From Lantana camara (lineage: Eukaryota > Streptophyta > Magnoliopsida > Lamiales > Verbenaceae), in NCBI GenBank assembly GCA_037501455.1, contig CM074856.1:96276001-96340000 (forward strand): DNA of 64,000 nt, in the 5' to 3' direction. The position numbers and the translations under genes are program-made. Positions 1 through 11,933 of this stretch are shown in pieces. The notes beneath the pieces are model-generated. The model saw nothing but the letters and a program-made list of their open reading frames with translations. It was not told the origin of the DNA and did no database searches. Numbering within the stretch: position 1 is the first letter of the stretch; every line of letters starts with the position of its first letter.

Positions 1-110
1 AAAGCCTCACATAGTGGAGTCATGTTGATGAGAGAGCCCGACGACCCCATGGCCGACCCGGGATAACATACCACTTCTTCGGGGCCCAAAACACACATAT
101 ACACACATAT
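1..110 (-). repeat. Left flank, fragment of a Tekay-like LTR
   Basis: This is the DNA into which the large copia insertion landed. It has no reading frame of note. The run GGGGCCCAAA near 80-90 resembles the CCGGGCCC-AAA stretch in the minus-strand LTRs at 45865 and 53010, so it is probably the inner part of a gypsy LTR on the minus strand. The right flank (63495-64000) looks like the continuation of the same LTR. The last five bases, CATAT, form the probable left TSD of the insertion (right copy CATAC at 63495). Confidence 0.5.
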
Positions 111-1081
111 CGTTAGGAATAGTGCCCTAGAAAGCCGATTATATATCCGCTTTTTACTTTTCCTTATTGTAATCACATACAATCTTTGAATAAAATAACG
201 AATTGAGGCAACACTTCTTTATATGCTCTTGTTTGGTATGCGTTTACTTTAGCAGTGCGTGTATGAGAACTCCCCTAATCCTGATGACTTTAGGACTCTA
301 CGATTTAGGTGAAATGGTTCATGGAACGAGCCCTATATCAAATAAGTCATGATTAGTAAAATACTCCAAGCTGATGAGTCCTACAGACAGTGGGAGTGTC
401 AACCTGACTCCTTTAAGGCTTGCTTGTGGGATCACGCTCTTAAGAAGGACCACCTTGTTTTATGGAGGTGCAAAGTGTATAGTTGATACGTGCGTGATAC
501 ATGAGGGTGCTTACTTCCATAAGTAAGTTCACTGAGGTGCCCCGTCTGAGAAGATTCCTAAATGGGAAAGGAAGTTTCTACTTCAGGAAATGGAAACTTC
601 CAGATTAGGAAATATTTCACGAGTCATTGATGTGATTAATTGATCCTTAGACTTGAGGTTCCATGTCACTTTATGAATTAACTTTGTAGTCTTAGGTTTA
701 AGCTTTAAAGGGTGTCGCCTTAGACAACTGATTCAAGGCTTATGCTGAGGCTGCACAAGTGACTCATGAAAGTGAATGAGAATCAAGAAAGGACCTACAC
801 TTGCATTTGCAAGGTGATCTCTTATTGTGTAAGTCATTCATATGCCATATGGAGTCCTTGGCCAAGGCAGTAGATCAAGACATCAAGAAAAGGGTTTCTT
901 GGATTGAGATCAAATGGATATGATATGCACTGAGCTTTAAGACCAAATTATTAGGGTTCTGATTATTCCCTTAGCCTACATCTTGGTTGAGAGATAGTAA
1001 GTAGGAGGATTGTATCTCACATGAATCAATGACTTAAAGGTTCTGTCGAATCGAGTCATTCCAATTCAGCTAGGGGTTAAA

Positions 1082-4000
1082 TGTAACACCCCAAACGGAG
1101 GATGCCACATCCCCCGCACTAGGACCCCGACCCGGTCACGAAATAGAAAGTCCATGCCCGAATCCGAATTATAGCGAACGGGAGACCAACTCACACACTA
1201 AGCTAGGCGGATCTAACTTGACAAACTCAGAGTGCGGAAGCAATTAAAACCAATAACAATAGATAGCGGAAGCAATTAAAACAAAACATGCAAAGCAGGT
1301 GACGGGTTCAACTAGCATAAATACCTAGTCCCGAATATCAATTCATAATCCAACATAATAAACAGCATAAGTATCATCAATATCTAATAACATCCAAACA
1401 CTAGCTTACTAACCCCACATGGGTTTAGGTCTAAGTAGAACATAACATAATCTGCAAGTGTGAAACATAAATACATAACATAAGTAAAGTATGCGACAGA
1501 TGCATCCTAACACCTACTAGACTGACAAGTGTGACTCCGAAGACTCACTTCCGCCTAGCTCAAGCCAAAAAGGAATCCTGCAAACTAAAAGATAAAATGA
1601 GGTGTCAGTCAACTGACTGAGTGAGGGGGCTAACGCACACCCACAATATATATATATAAAGAGCACAGCACAGAATAAAAGGATGGACTCATGAACCGAG
1701 GGTAGGTGTTGCATACCAAAACATTTACGAATAACCCAAATAAATATAGATGTAAGTTTAGAAACCATTTTTCAGAAAGACTCTATCCCGATTCATAATT
1801 CCATAACATAACATAATCAACTGCTCGGCGAGTACGAGCTTCCAACCTCAACTCCTCATAACATAAATCAAAATCAGTCCAACCTCTACACCAATGATGG
1901 AGGAGATGTACCGTCCCCATAACATCGAGAATAAACCGCCTAAAATAGACTCACCCTCAAGGGGTAGCGAACCCACAAGAGTCCTCCCCGGATAAAACAC
2001 CGAAGGCTCAAGATACCACACCTTCCCTACAGCACGGGTCGCGTGAAGATATCTCAAATGGAACTACGCAATGGATAAATACCCCGACGACCCTAACCGT
2101 CCCGGGGGTACCCATTCCCGCAGCTCACCAGGATCAGATCCACACACAGATCACAACGGATCACAACAGGACAGATCACAACGTATCACATACGTCAATC
2201 TTTCATGGTAATCTCGCTACATAATTAGAACACAACTGTTTTCCAAAATAGCTTACATATGCCTCAAAAACTGATTTTATATTTACACCCTTCCTACGCG
2301 ATGGAACTTTAAGCCTCATGACCTCCATCCACGCAGGACTCACACAAGATCATCAACATATCATATTCAGCACATACATATCTATAATAGAGTATACTCG
2401 CATGCAAGGGTAGAAATCAACATGTACAGGCCATAGGTCACGTAACTATACAAATCCTAAACCTCACCTCATGAAAGTAGAGTCTGAGACTGTGAAGGGC
2501 CAAACACTCTAAACCTCGGGCCCACCGGTACCACCAAACTCTGTGACAAGACATACAGAAGCCCAGACTTAGACTCTATATGAACCAAACAAGACGCACG
2601 GTGTTGCTCAACAAGATCATATTTACAAGCAACCATCATGCAATTCCATATCCAAAGATGCAAGATCAATTTAGGAAGTCAATGTATTCACAAAATGCAT
2701 ATTAAATCATCCAATGTCACAGGTTCAATTATAATATTAGAATTAAGCATCAAGTTCATGACGAGTTATAAAGTGCATAAGTAAGAGCAACTTGGTCATA
2801 TAAACATACAAAGTTGTTGTACGTAGATGGCATGCTTGATACAAATAAAGAGTGCATTTAATTCACTTAAGATCATACTTTACAACTTCACAACATGTTT
2901 GGTATACAAGCTCAAGTCACATTCATAGTTTCATAAATATTACACTTACATCCCCTAAGTCATTTATAAAAGTTTAGAATTATTACACATACATCTCCTT
3001 AGTTGATTACTAAGCATAATTGTTCGTTTAAAGTGTTTATACAATTATTCAACTAAGAATTAATTACTTACAAACATGACAATTATCAATTTATAGTAAT
3101 TCATATTAGACCATTTTCAAGTAGTAAGAGTAAATCAAGATATTACAATTCTAACTCTTATCATGTATCAAGTCTTAAGTTGTTCAAGCATCCTTCATGT
3201 ATCTAAATTTTATATTTGAAATATAATTTACAACAAACATAACATTGAGAACATCTCAAATTCATATAGAGAAATCACAACATGTTCGTTCTTCTAAAAT
3301 ATCATTCAAGTTCATTTAGTCACATAAAAGATTAGTTTCTAAATATTACACTAACACCCCTTCGTACTTAACAAATAGCGTAAATTCATCACATCGGATT
3401 CAAATTGTAAATCGAAACATTCATGCCTATCACAATTCATTCAATTCATATTTTGAATATGATTGGAATACATCTCGATCAACAAACCAACAATAAACAA
3501 TTTATTTGCACTTAAAACAATTAATTCAAATAATCACAATTACGCAAAATAATTCGTAATAAATAGATCGAGTGTCCGATTAACGAACGGAAAGTGGCGT
3601 TGAACTCACCACAATGAGACGAACATTCTGACCAGACGCCGCCGAAACGACAACACTGTAGCTGCCGGAATTTGGCCGGACCGCCGCCGAAGGTCGCCGG
3701 AAAAATCCCGAAAAATCAGTCCTGAATGAAGTCTTCGTGCCCGTTCCGAATCCTCGATCAATTTTTGGAAATTCCAAGTCAATCTCCTCCAATTTCAGAT
3801 CTACGAACACGAAAACCCTAAATCTTCAAACTCAAATTACTTCCAAACCTGTGAACCAAAATGCGATCCGTAAAAGCCATTGTCTTACCCTTGACGAGCT
3901 CTTCGAAAGCCCTAACGTAGCTCGCCGGAAAAATCCTCGGAGCTAGCGCCGCCGTTGCACTGCCACTTTACCACCGCGATCCGCCGCCAAACCATAGAAT

Positions 4001-5155
4001 CTGGAGTCGCCTGATCACATGCCACTAGTTCTCGTCCTTCCGAACCACTTTCGTGAAGAGCCCGAGGCCAAAAGATGGCCGAAAAAGGCCCCCGTTGGCT
4101 GCCGAATAATCTGCCACTGCACACGTCACCGGAACCACCACCTACAGCCAAGATCTGGTGAAATTGATGCCGAAAATGAACTCAGGGGGTCGAAAAACCT
4201 TGGAAACCATCAAGCCCCGTCGAAAACCACCGCCGGAAGTGGCGGACTCGCGCCGCTACAGTAACCCGTGCCGCCACCTCCAAGTGGTGCGTCGGGACGT
4301 CTACTTCCTGGATCTGGGGCGCGTGCCTCAAATGGTGGCCGGAAACCGCCGCGGGACGCCGGGGAAGTGGCGGCGGTCTGACAGCTCCGCCGCTACTACT
4401 GAAATCCGGCCATAACTCCACCACCATTCGTCGTTAGGCCATGAAATTTGTACTCTTGCGTACGTCTCGCCGAGATAATCGAAATGGACTATTCGTTTGT
4501 TGAATTCCATCGAGAAACGATCGAGTTATGGGCTCGTAACCAAAGCCGTGCATAGTAACCCGCGGGAGAGAGAGTGGGAAAGGAGAGAGAGAGAGAGAGA
4601 AAGGAGATTGGGAGAAATGTGTCTTGTACACAAGCTATATACAACCGGGTATCCTTATCGCGTAGCAAGGAGAAATATCGCGTACGAATAATCGTAAATA
4701 AAATTGGTAAAGTTACGAATAAACATTCAAGCTCCGAATTAATTTCATAAATTAAAATGAAATAGAGATTTACCAATTAGAGTTTAATTCAATTTAATTT
4801 TGGAAACCTTTCGTACAATTTAACGACACTTCGTAAACACATAATTGACAATTAATCTCAAGGAATTCAAGTAAACCGAAATTAAACAAGTTAAGTAACA
4901 TGATGGATTTAAAATCAACTTGACAATTATTTCATGGAATAAATTTGAATTAAATCAAATTAGACAGTTAGGGTTAATTTATGCGCGTAATTAATCAAGT
5001 TGGCAATTAATCTTAGAATAATTCGAATGAACACATATTAAATTGGATTTACATTAAACCACATAATTCAAGAACTCTTAAATTAAACACACACAAGTGT
5101 AGAGACTTACTTGTTAATGTCGTAAGGACGCCCTTCGAGAAAACGGGGCGTCACA
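1082..5155 (-). mobile_element. Solo LTR of a Tekay-like gypsy element (4.07 kb)
   Basis: The segment starts TGTAACACCCC and ends GGGGCGTCACA on the plus strand, and is bounded by a perfect 5-bp TSD TTAAA (1077-1081 and 5156-5160). It sits in copia LTR-a, whose sequence resumes exactly after it. There is no gag, pol, primer site or internal repeat, so it is one LTR left by LTR-LTR recombination. It is the reverse complement of a close relative of the LTR at 18484-22499. The orientation follows from the TGCGGGGG block that marks the 3' end of all gypsy LTRs here and lies next to 1082. Small reading frames inside it are incidental. Confidence 0.9.
1578..3609 (-). other. Intron-like segment in solo LTR, with hairpin
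   Basis: Read on the minus strand, a TATATA box (4641-4636) is followed by a CT-rich run (4604-4563), a GC-rich block (about 4430-3620), a donor G|GTGAGT at 3609, 2 kb of AT-rich DNA, a hairpin TCAGTCA..TGACTGA (1620-1605), and an acceptor TTTGCAG|G ending at 1578. A second TATA-like run lies at 1660-1646. The same order recurs in the other gypsy LTR families of this window. Splicing is inferred, not shown. Confidence 0.4.
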
Positions 5156-5643
5156 TTAAACACATGTTGCTAGACTATGGTCGTTTAATCTGTGAACTGA
5201 TTAATTAATTAGTGAATTAATTAATTAGGGTCACTGCTAATTGAATTGAGAACCTAGAGGGTCACACACAACAACTTGGGTACATGAGTTAAGGCTTTAA
5301 AAATGATTAAACGAGTTGATCATGCCAAGAGGGTTCCACACGTATGGGTCACGTGTATGACACGTGTGCTATATGGACGCGTGTGGACCATGCGTGTATA
5401 TTTATTTATCTATTAAATAATTAATAAGTTAATTATTTAATAGACTTTGGTTTAATTTTTGAATTAAAATGAAAGTCTTCTTTTGGAGAAATTAATCTAT
5501 TTAATTAATTATGAATTAATTAATTAGATAAATAAGTTATTTATTTGTTAATAAATAAAGTATAATATTATCCAAAAGGAGTTGGGATATTTTAGCTCTC
5601 TTAAAAGTTGATTTGAACTAGAATTCAAAAGTCAAGGTTTGGA

Positions 5644-5752
5644 ATTACTTGATGATCAAGTAAAAAGAGAGAGAGGGACCAAATCCTTAGTCCATAAGGA
5701 CTAGGTTCGGCCGCCCCTCTCTTGGCTATATATAGGGGAGCTCGAGCTCCCC
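5644..5752 (+). promoter_or_regulatory. Copia LTR core promoter with three palindromes
   Basis: Three inverted repeats lie in a row: TTACTTGATGATCAAGTAA (starting near 5645), TAGTCC-ataa-GGACTA (5688-5703), and the perfect palindrome GGGGAGCTCGAGCTCCCC (5735-5752), which abuts the TATA box TATATATA (about 5727-5734). All three are kept in LTR-b, LTR-c and LTR-d, apart from single-base or end changes. The TATA box implies a transcription start just after the last palindrome. Confidence 0.55.
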
Positions 5753-6120
5753 TTAGTGATTGATCGATTTCTTTTGGTTCATGTGTTGAACACCATCCTT
5801 TCTCCAAAATCAAATAAACCCTAGGTTAAGCCTAAACACTAACTAGAGAACTAGCATCCTTATTAGTTAGATTGTAGTCAAGTTGGTGGACTATCTCTAG
5901 TGATCTTCAAGTTAGAAGTTTTTAAAGAGTCGAGCTTTACCAAGGAGAGGGGATCAAGCTGAGAGAACAACGTTCTTGGGTGGCTTGAAACGCTTCAAGA
6001 AAGATTATTGAAAAGTAAGTTTCTTTACCTTACGAATTTAGATTCATGATTGCGAGTTTTCGATCTTTTTGTTGGAAAATTTTAAAATTTCCGCTGCTTT
6101 CTGATTCCGTTTTTCCAACA

Positions 6121-8293
6121 AGTGGTATCAGACCCGCCTCGTGAATCGTGTTTCTGATTCGTCTCCACTTAACTGAATTTGGTAGAAATTCTTAGGCTTA
6201 GATACGAATTAGGTATTCTTGAGTTCTTTAAGAAAGCCTGAATTACGAAACTGTATTTTTCCTAAAAGTTTCCGAAAAACGTTTTCGAAAATTTGATTGA
6301 AATTATTTTGGATCAAATATATTTAAATCATGTTTTAAATTTTGGATTGTTGTTGGTTTTTGAACTAAAATACGAAACACGAAATCGCGTTACGAAAACG
6401 CGATCCTAGACGTGCTAAGGCGTAGCACGCCTAGGCCCGCGGGACTGCCCGCCGCTGTTGCTCGCCCGCGCCTAGGCCCGCACCCGTACATCACCTCCCG
6501 CATCCGCGTGGGAGGCTCCCGTTGCCAGCCAGCCTGCCCGCCTAGGCGAGCGCGCGCGATGCGTTCGGTCCGCCTGGGCTGGCGGGCGGGCGGGCGAGGC
6601 CTGGCCCTCGTTTCGCGATCTTGATTTTCGTGTTTAGTCCAATCCAATCCCAATTTAATTTTTCTGTAAAATTTTGTTTTTATTAAATTTGAATTATTTT
6701 TGAAATAATTGTTTAGATTGGGATTTTAAAAATTTAAGCGATTTAAATTTTGGGAAAATTGTAAACTTTATTTTATGAAAATATTGAAAGAATAAAATTA
6801 TTAATTTTCAGAAATTAATTGGAATTTTGTTAGTGTATAGTTTTTTTGGGTTTTATAGAAAAGGCTCTTGAACAAGAATTGCATCTAAGTCATGTTTTAA
6901 GCTACTAGAGCTTAAAGCGAGAATTTTAATTTATTGGTTAAATTTAAATTCTTGCAATTTATGCATGTTAGGTGTTCATGGGTTTAGACTTATGTATGGT
7001 TTTAATTTATGCACATGAATGGTTTAAATTGGGGTTGGAGCCCTATAGTTGCGTTTTTCAATTGAGGCTGGAGCCTCACTTATTTGCGTACTGTTATGTG
7101 ATTTATTATGTGGCTTTCCACATTACTGTTTTGAGACCGGGGTATGCCCCGTGTATTTGTCTAAGGCCAATATGAAGATTGAGCCTTATTACTTTTCAGT
7201 ACTTTTTCATTTTTTTTGAGAGTAGAATAGGTGGTGAGGTTTTATTTTCATTTTGGAGACAATGCACCCATGCAGTAAGATGGACCACATTTAAGTAACA
7301 AGGAAGCCATAAGTGAAGACCCCTCAAAATATTTGGAAGGGGAATCTCGATTGAAGATGTAATAGAGATAGGGCTCGTATTTTGTTACTGCTTTCCCTTA
7401 TGTGATTTAAACTGTTTATGTGACATGTATGTTAGAACTTTTGATTGAGGAGTGGCTCCCACATATCACGCATAAGATAGGTAGAACCCATGATCATCAC
7501 ATGTTAGTATCATGCCAGGACATTTTATCTGCTAAGTGCTTGTGTGAGATGCATTTAAGTTGTACTTGCATTAATCAAGACTAATTAAAATTGGATAACA
7601 TATATTTTGGTGAGGTCGAACCGGACAACTCTCCGGTTGATTCGAAAATTCCCGTTAAATATTAAGCTAATTTCGAACAATAGGTGTTTAATTCGAGATG
7701 TAAATTTTGAATTAAATTCCTAGCATCCCATCGATAGGTTTTAAGTTTAGTAAGTGAAGCTAGTGATTGTCCATGAGTCGTGGGATAGCTAGTGGAGCTT
7801 ATTAGTTCTTAGTTACCTAATTGATCATTTTAAATGATCAATATTTCGTGGTCAATTTTGGCAAGGGCGATGTCCGTGAGTCATGGGTCGTTCGAACTAA
7901 GTTTTGATCATGATCTTATGATTAATGGGTCTAGCTTAACACCTAAGTAAATATGGATGTCGCACGAGTTGTGGGTCCATATTGAAAGATAGGTGATGCA
8001 AAAACAATTACTAAGAGTTCTAAAGGTGTTAGAATTAGTAAGTTGTACCTACCTAGGGTTTTACTTAGAATGTCCGCGAGTCGTGGGTTCGAGGTAAAAT
8101 GCTTAGGATCTTAGTACCCATTCGGAAACGTGTTTCTCTTAGATCTTTGGGAATTATAGATCTTTGAAAAACAGTGGGAGCTACATTAGATTAAAGACCT
8201 TATCTTTTGTATATAGTTATAATTCAGCATGCTCACTAGTTCTCTGTTTTACCATTTAGGTCGTAGATTATGTGATTCTCTACGTGTTTTGAA
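6121..8293 (+). other. Copia copy A leader, primer site and probable leader intron
   Basis: The primer-binding site TGGTATCAGAC (6123-6133) lies two bases after the LTR and fits priming by initiator-Met tRNA. The remaining 2.1 kb holds no gene. A donor-like GTAAGT at 6015 in the LTR end and an acceptor-like TTTTACCATTTAG|G ending at 8259 would remove nearly the whole leader and leave the gag ATG (8294) 34 nt downstream. Splicing is an inference; the two sites are seen directly. Confidence 0.6.
6395..6625. other. GC-rich island in copia leader
   Basis: About 230 bases rich in G and C (repeated GCCCGC and CCTAGGC words, and a GGGCGGGCGGGCG run) interrupt strongly AT-rich leader DNA. The edges carry CGAAATCGCG and GTTTCGCGATC, a partial inverted repeat. 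Overlapping open frames on both strands reflect the lack of AT-rich stops, not coding. Its origin is unknown; a captured fragment or a packaging structure are both possible. Confidence 0.6.
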
Positions 8294-9258
8294 ATGGCAA
8301 CCAAAAACCCTCTTGTATCGATCCTCGATCAAACAAGTTGACTGGTCCCAACTATTCTGATTGGCTGAGGAATCTGAAAATCATTTTAGATTCTGAGAAG
8401 AGAACTTATGTTCTCTTCGAAGGGGAGCCTAGTCCCGAAGGGGACGCTCCCACTCGGGCCGAGCGGGATGTGATCCAGAAGTGGAAGGATGATAATCTCC
8501 AAGCCCGTTGCCTTATGTTGGCTAACATGTCTCCGGACTTGCAAAGGCAACAAGAGGCCATGGAATTCGCTTGGGAGATTTACGACCACTTAGGGCAACT
8601 TTACCGCCCTCATGAACGTGTTACAAGGTATAACACTTCAAAGGAATTATTCCACTTGAGAAAGAGGGAAGGTTCAAGTGTCCATGAATATGGACTCGAG
8701 TTTGTCGCCCTTACTGAGAAAATTGCTTCCATGGACATGTCACTGAAAGATGAGCTTTCAGTGGACTTGTTGCTAGCCTCGCTCCTACCATCAGTCAACC
8801 CATTTGTCCTTAACTTCAATATGAATCATGTTGGTGCTACTGTAGCTGAGCTGATTAGCCAGCTTGTGACTGATGAAAGCACGATCAAGAAGGACAATAA
8901 GGTTCTGATGGTGAATGCTCCATCTTCCTCTTCTGGGCCTTCTAAAGGTAAGGGAAAGAAAGCCCAAAAGAAGAAGAAACCCCTTAGGCCTACTGGTGGC
9001 ATTTCGAAGGGGAAGGCCCAAAAGAAGAAGCGTGACCAGAAAGAGGATGTTTGCTTCCATTGTGGCAAAGCGGGACATTGGAGGAGAAACTACCCAGAGT
9101 ACAAGGCTACTCTAAAGAAAGGTATGTTTCTCATTGAAGTAAATCTTTCTATTAATTCTAGTTCTTGGGTACTTGATACCGGTTGTGGAGCTCATATATG
9201 TAATGATGTACAGATGCTAAATGAACTCCAACACTCAGAGAAGGAGAATGTGTCTTAA
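8294..9258 (+). pseudogene. Copia gag and start of protease, copy A (broken)
   Basis: The likely start is the ATG at 8294 (MATKNPLVSILDQ), a common copia gag opening. A one-base deletion near 8333 shifts the frame, and the main frame (8338-9258) reads LTGPNYSDWLRNLK onward. It encodes a UBN2/Retrotran_gag_2-type capsid domain (about residues 1-180), a lysine-rich linker, a zinc knuckle whose last cysteine is now tyrosine (CFHCGKAGHWRRNY), and then the protease motif WVLDTGCGAH. Gag would form the virus-like particle and the aspartic protease would cut the polyprotein. A further base loss near 9245 puts the stop TAA at 9256-9258 in frame; copy B keeps the frame here. Non-functional. Confidence 0.85.
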
Positions 9259-11511
9259 AGATCCGCGATGGCTCAAATGTTGAAGCTCGAGCTTTAGGCA
9301 CAATTAGATTAGATTAAGGTAGTTTTGAGTTAGTTTTAAATAAAGTCCTTTATGCACCGAGCATTATTCGTAATATAAATTCAGTTCCAATTTTAGATTG
9401 TGAATGTTATGAAACTTATATTAAGAATGGTAAGTACTTTATCAAACGGAACAACTCTTCCGTTCACATCGGTACTCTAAGTAATGGACTTTATCTAACT
9501 CAGAATATCAATATTATGAATATACAACGAGAAACTAAACATAAGAGAGATGACAAACTTTCAGCTCCCTTATGGCACGCTAGATTAGACACATTTCAAA
9601 GAACAGAATTAGCAAGATAAACACTTTAGGATCATTCTCTAAAAGTGATCTCAAAGAGTTAACTTCTTGCGAGTCCTGTCTCAAAGGAAAGATGTCTAAA
9701 GTTCCTTTTAGAGGAACTGTGGAATGTGCCACTAAGGTCTTGGGCTTGATCCATTCTGATGTCTGTGGACCGCTTAGTGTAAGCACAAGAAACAATCATC
9801 AGTATTTCATAACCTTGACCGATGACTTTAGTCCGCATGGTTATATATACTTAATGAAGTATAAATCTAAAGCTTTTGAGAAATTCCTAAAATTTCAAAA
9901 AGAGATTGAGAACCAAACTGGTCCCAAGGTCAAAGCACTTCGATCTGATCGAGGAGCCGAGTATCTTAGTGAAGAATTCCTTAATCATCTCAAAGATAAT
10001 GGGATTATCTCTCAGTGGACTCCTCCGGGAACTCCTCAACTCAATGGAGTTTCTGAAAGAAGGAATCGAACCCTACCGATATGGTTCGTTCCATGATGAG
10101 TTTCACTGACTGACCACCTTCTTTCTGGGGTTATGCCCTAGAAAGTGCAGCAAAGATTTTGAATCTAGTTCCCTCTAAGTCAGTCCCTAAAATGCCCTAT
10201 GAAATGTGGCATGGTAAAATCCCTAGTTATTCTTACTTAAGAATTTGGGGTTGTCCTGCTTACGTGAAAAGGATAGTGGGAGATAAGTTAGAATCTCGTT
10301 CTAACTTATGCTACTTTGTAGGTTATCCTAAGGAATCCATAGGATACGACTTCTATGATCAATCTGAGCAAAAGGTGTTTGTTTCCAGAAATGCTACTTT
10401 TCTTGAGGAACCGTTCCTTAAACAAAAGAAAGGTAAGATCATAGAATTAGAGGAAGTACAAAGTGACCCCACGCCACCCACTGAAGAAACATCCCCTTCT
10501 GATCAACCACAACCAATCACGAATTTTGATACACACGTAAATCCTCCTCTAAGGCGTTCTGAACGTACTCCTAGACAGCCGGAGAGATGGTATGGATTCT
10601 TCCGTGAGATCTCTCAAAAGGATAATGATCCTCTAACATATGAGGAGGTACTTTCAGAGTCTGACTCTGAACAGTGGATAGAAGCCATGAAATCCGAAAT
10701 GGATTCCATGAACTCCAACCAAGTTTGGACCTTGGTAGATTTGCCTGATGGGGTCAAACCCATAGGTTGAAAATGGATCTTTAAGAGAAAGCTTGGAGTT
10801 GATGGAAGCATTGTAGCCTACAAAGCAAGACTGGTTGCAAAAGGATTCACTCAAAGACCCGGCGTGGACATTGATGAAACCTTTTCACCAGTTGCAATGC
10901 AAAAGTCTATTCGGATCATGCTTGCCATTGCTGCATATTATGACTATGAAATATGGCAAATGGATGTGAAAACTGCCTTTCTCAATGGTCACACTGATAA
11001 AGACATTTATATGGAGCAACCCATAGGTTTCACATTCAGTGGGAGTGAACAAAAGGTTTGCAAACTCCAAAGATCCATCTATGGATTGAAACAGGCTTCT
11101 GGGAATTGGAACATTCGATTTGATGAATCAGTCAAAGCGATTGGCTTCATTCAAATTTCGAATAAATCACGTGTGTATAGAAAGGAATTGGAGACCTTAG
11201 TGTAATTCTTAGTACTTTATGTTGATGACATCCTTCTTATTGGGAATTCGAAGGATGACATGGAAGTGACTAAGTTATGGTTATCGAACCAATTCGAGAT
11301 GAAAGATCTTGGTGATGCGTCCTACATCCTTGGAATTAAAATCTATCGAGATAGATCTAGAAGGTTGATAGGACTATCACAGTCGATGTACATTGACAAA
11401 GTATTGGAGAGATTCAATATGGAGTCCGCAAAGGTTAAGAACCTTCCTATGAGTGTAGGAACATGTCTTTCTAAGAAGATGTATCCTAAGACTAACCTTG
11501 AGAAGGAAAGA
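9259..11511 (+). pseudogene. Copia pol, copy A: integrase and reverse transcriptase (broken, split)
   Basis: In order: a decayed pre-integrase zinc region (about 9570-9690, with CESCLKGKM); an integrase core (9692-10096) with acidic residues in HSDVCGP, LRSDRGAEY and NGVSERRNR; the integrase C-terminal region with YEMWHGKIPSYSYL (10159 on); then a copia reverse transcriptase (RVT_2) from about 10680 with MDVKTAFLNG, YGLKQASG and the catalytic YVDD (about 11218-11229). Breaks are a frameshift near 10070, TGA at 10768-10770 (copy B has a cysteine codon) and TAA at 11203-11205 (copy B has CAA). The frame is cut at 11511 by the gypsy element, whose TSD AAAGA duplicates 11507-11511, and resumes at 25439. 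Confidence 0.88.
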
Positions 11512-11933
11512 TGTAACACCCGGAACGCCAGGTGCCACATCCCCCGCACTATAGTCTCAATCCACATATGAAACAGGCAATTCATACATGAACCAAAACT
11601 ATAGCGAAAGGGAGACAAAAAAAACAACAACTAGGCGGGTACCCTCAATCAATGCCAAAACAACCCAGAACATTAAAATAGCGGAAGCAGAACATTCAAT
11701 ACTTATAGGTACCATATTTACATATTTATTATTAGATACCAACATTTCATACAATACAATATCCCCTCTAACATTTACATATCAATCCATTAGCATTCCC
11801 CCAAAATGTGCCAAAACAAGCTACAAAATGTATCAAGTATAATAAATGAACAAAATATGAGATGGAGTGTGCTAGACCCAAATTAAAGACAGACTAGACT
11901 CTAATTCCCGCCTAGCACGAATCCTGCAAAAAC

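Larger units (their letters stand above)
111..6120 (+). repeat. Copia LTR-a (5' LTR), split by a solo LTR
   Basis: The LTR starts CGTTAGGAATAG (the usual TG is mutated to CG) and ends TTTTTCCAACA at 6120, followed by the primer site. The net length is 1,931 bp after removing the insert at 1082-5155 and one TSD copy. Several bases agree with LTR-c against LTR-b and LTR-d (for example CATGGAACGAG near 313 and TTGATCATGCC near 5318), so this LTR probably began as the 5' partner of LTR-c. Confidence 0.9.

Noticed and set aside
1082..5155. A large DNA transposon with terminal inverted repeats TGTAACACCC
   Set aside because: The ends are TG...CA, the TSD is 5 bp, and the same kind of sequence serves as a true LTR (with primer site and polypurine tract) in the elements at 11512, 29240 and 42493. 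A solo LTR is the simpler reading.
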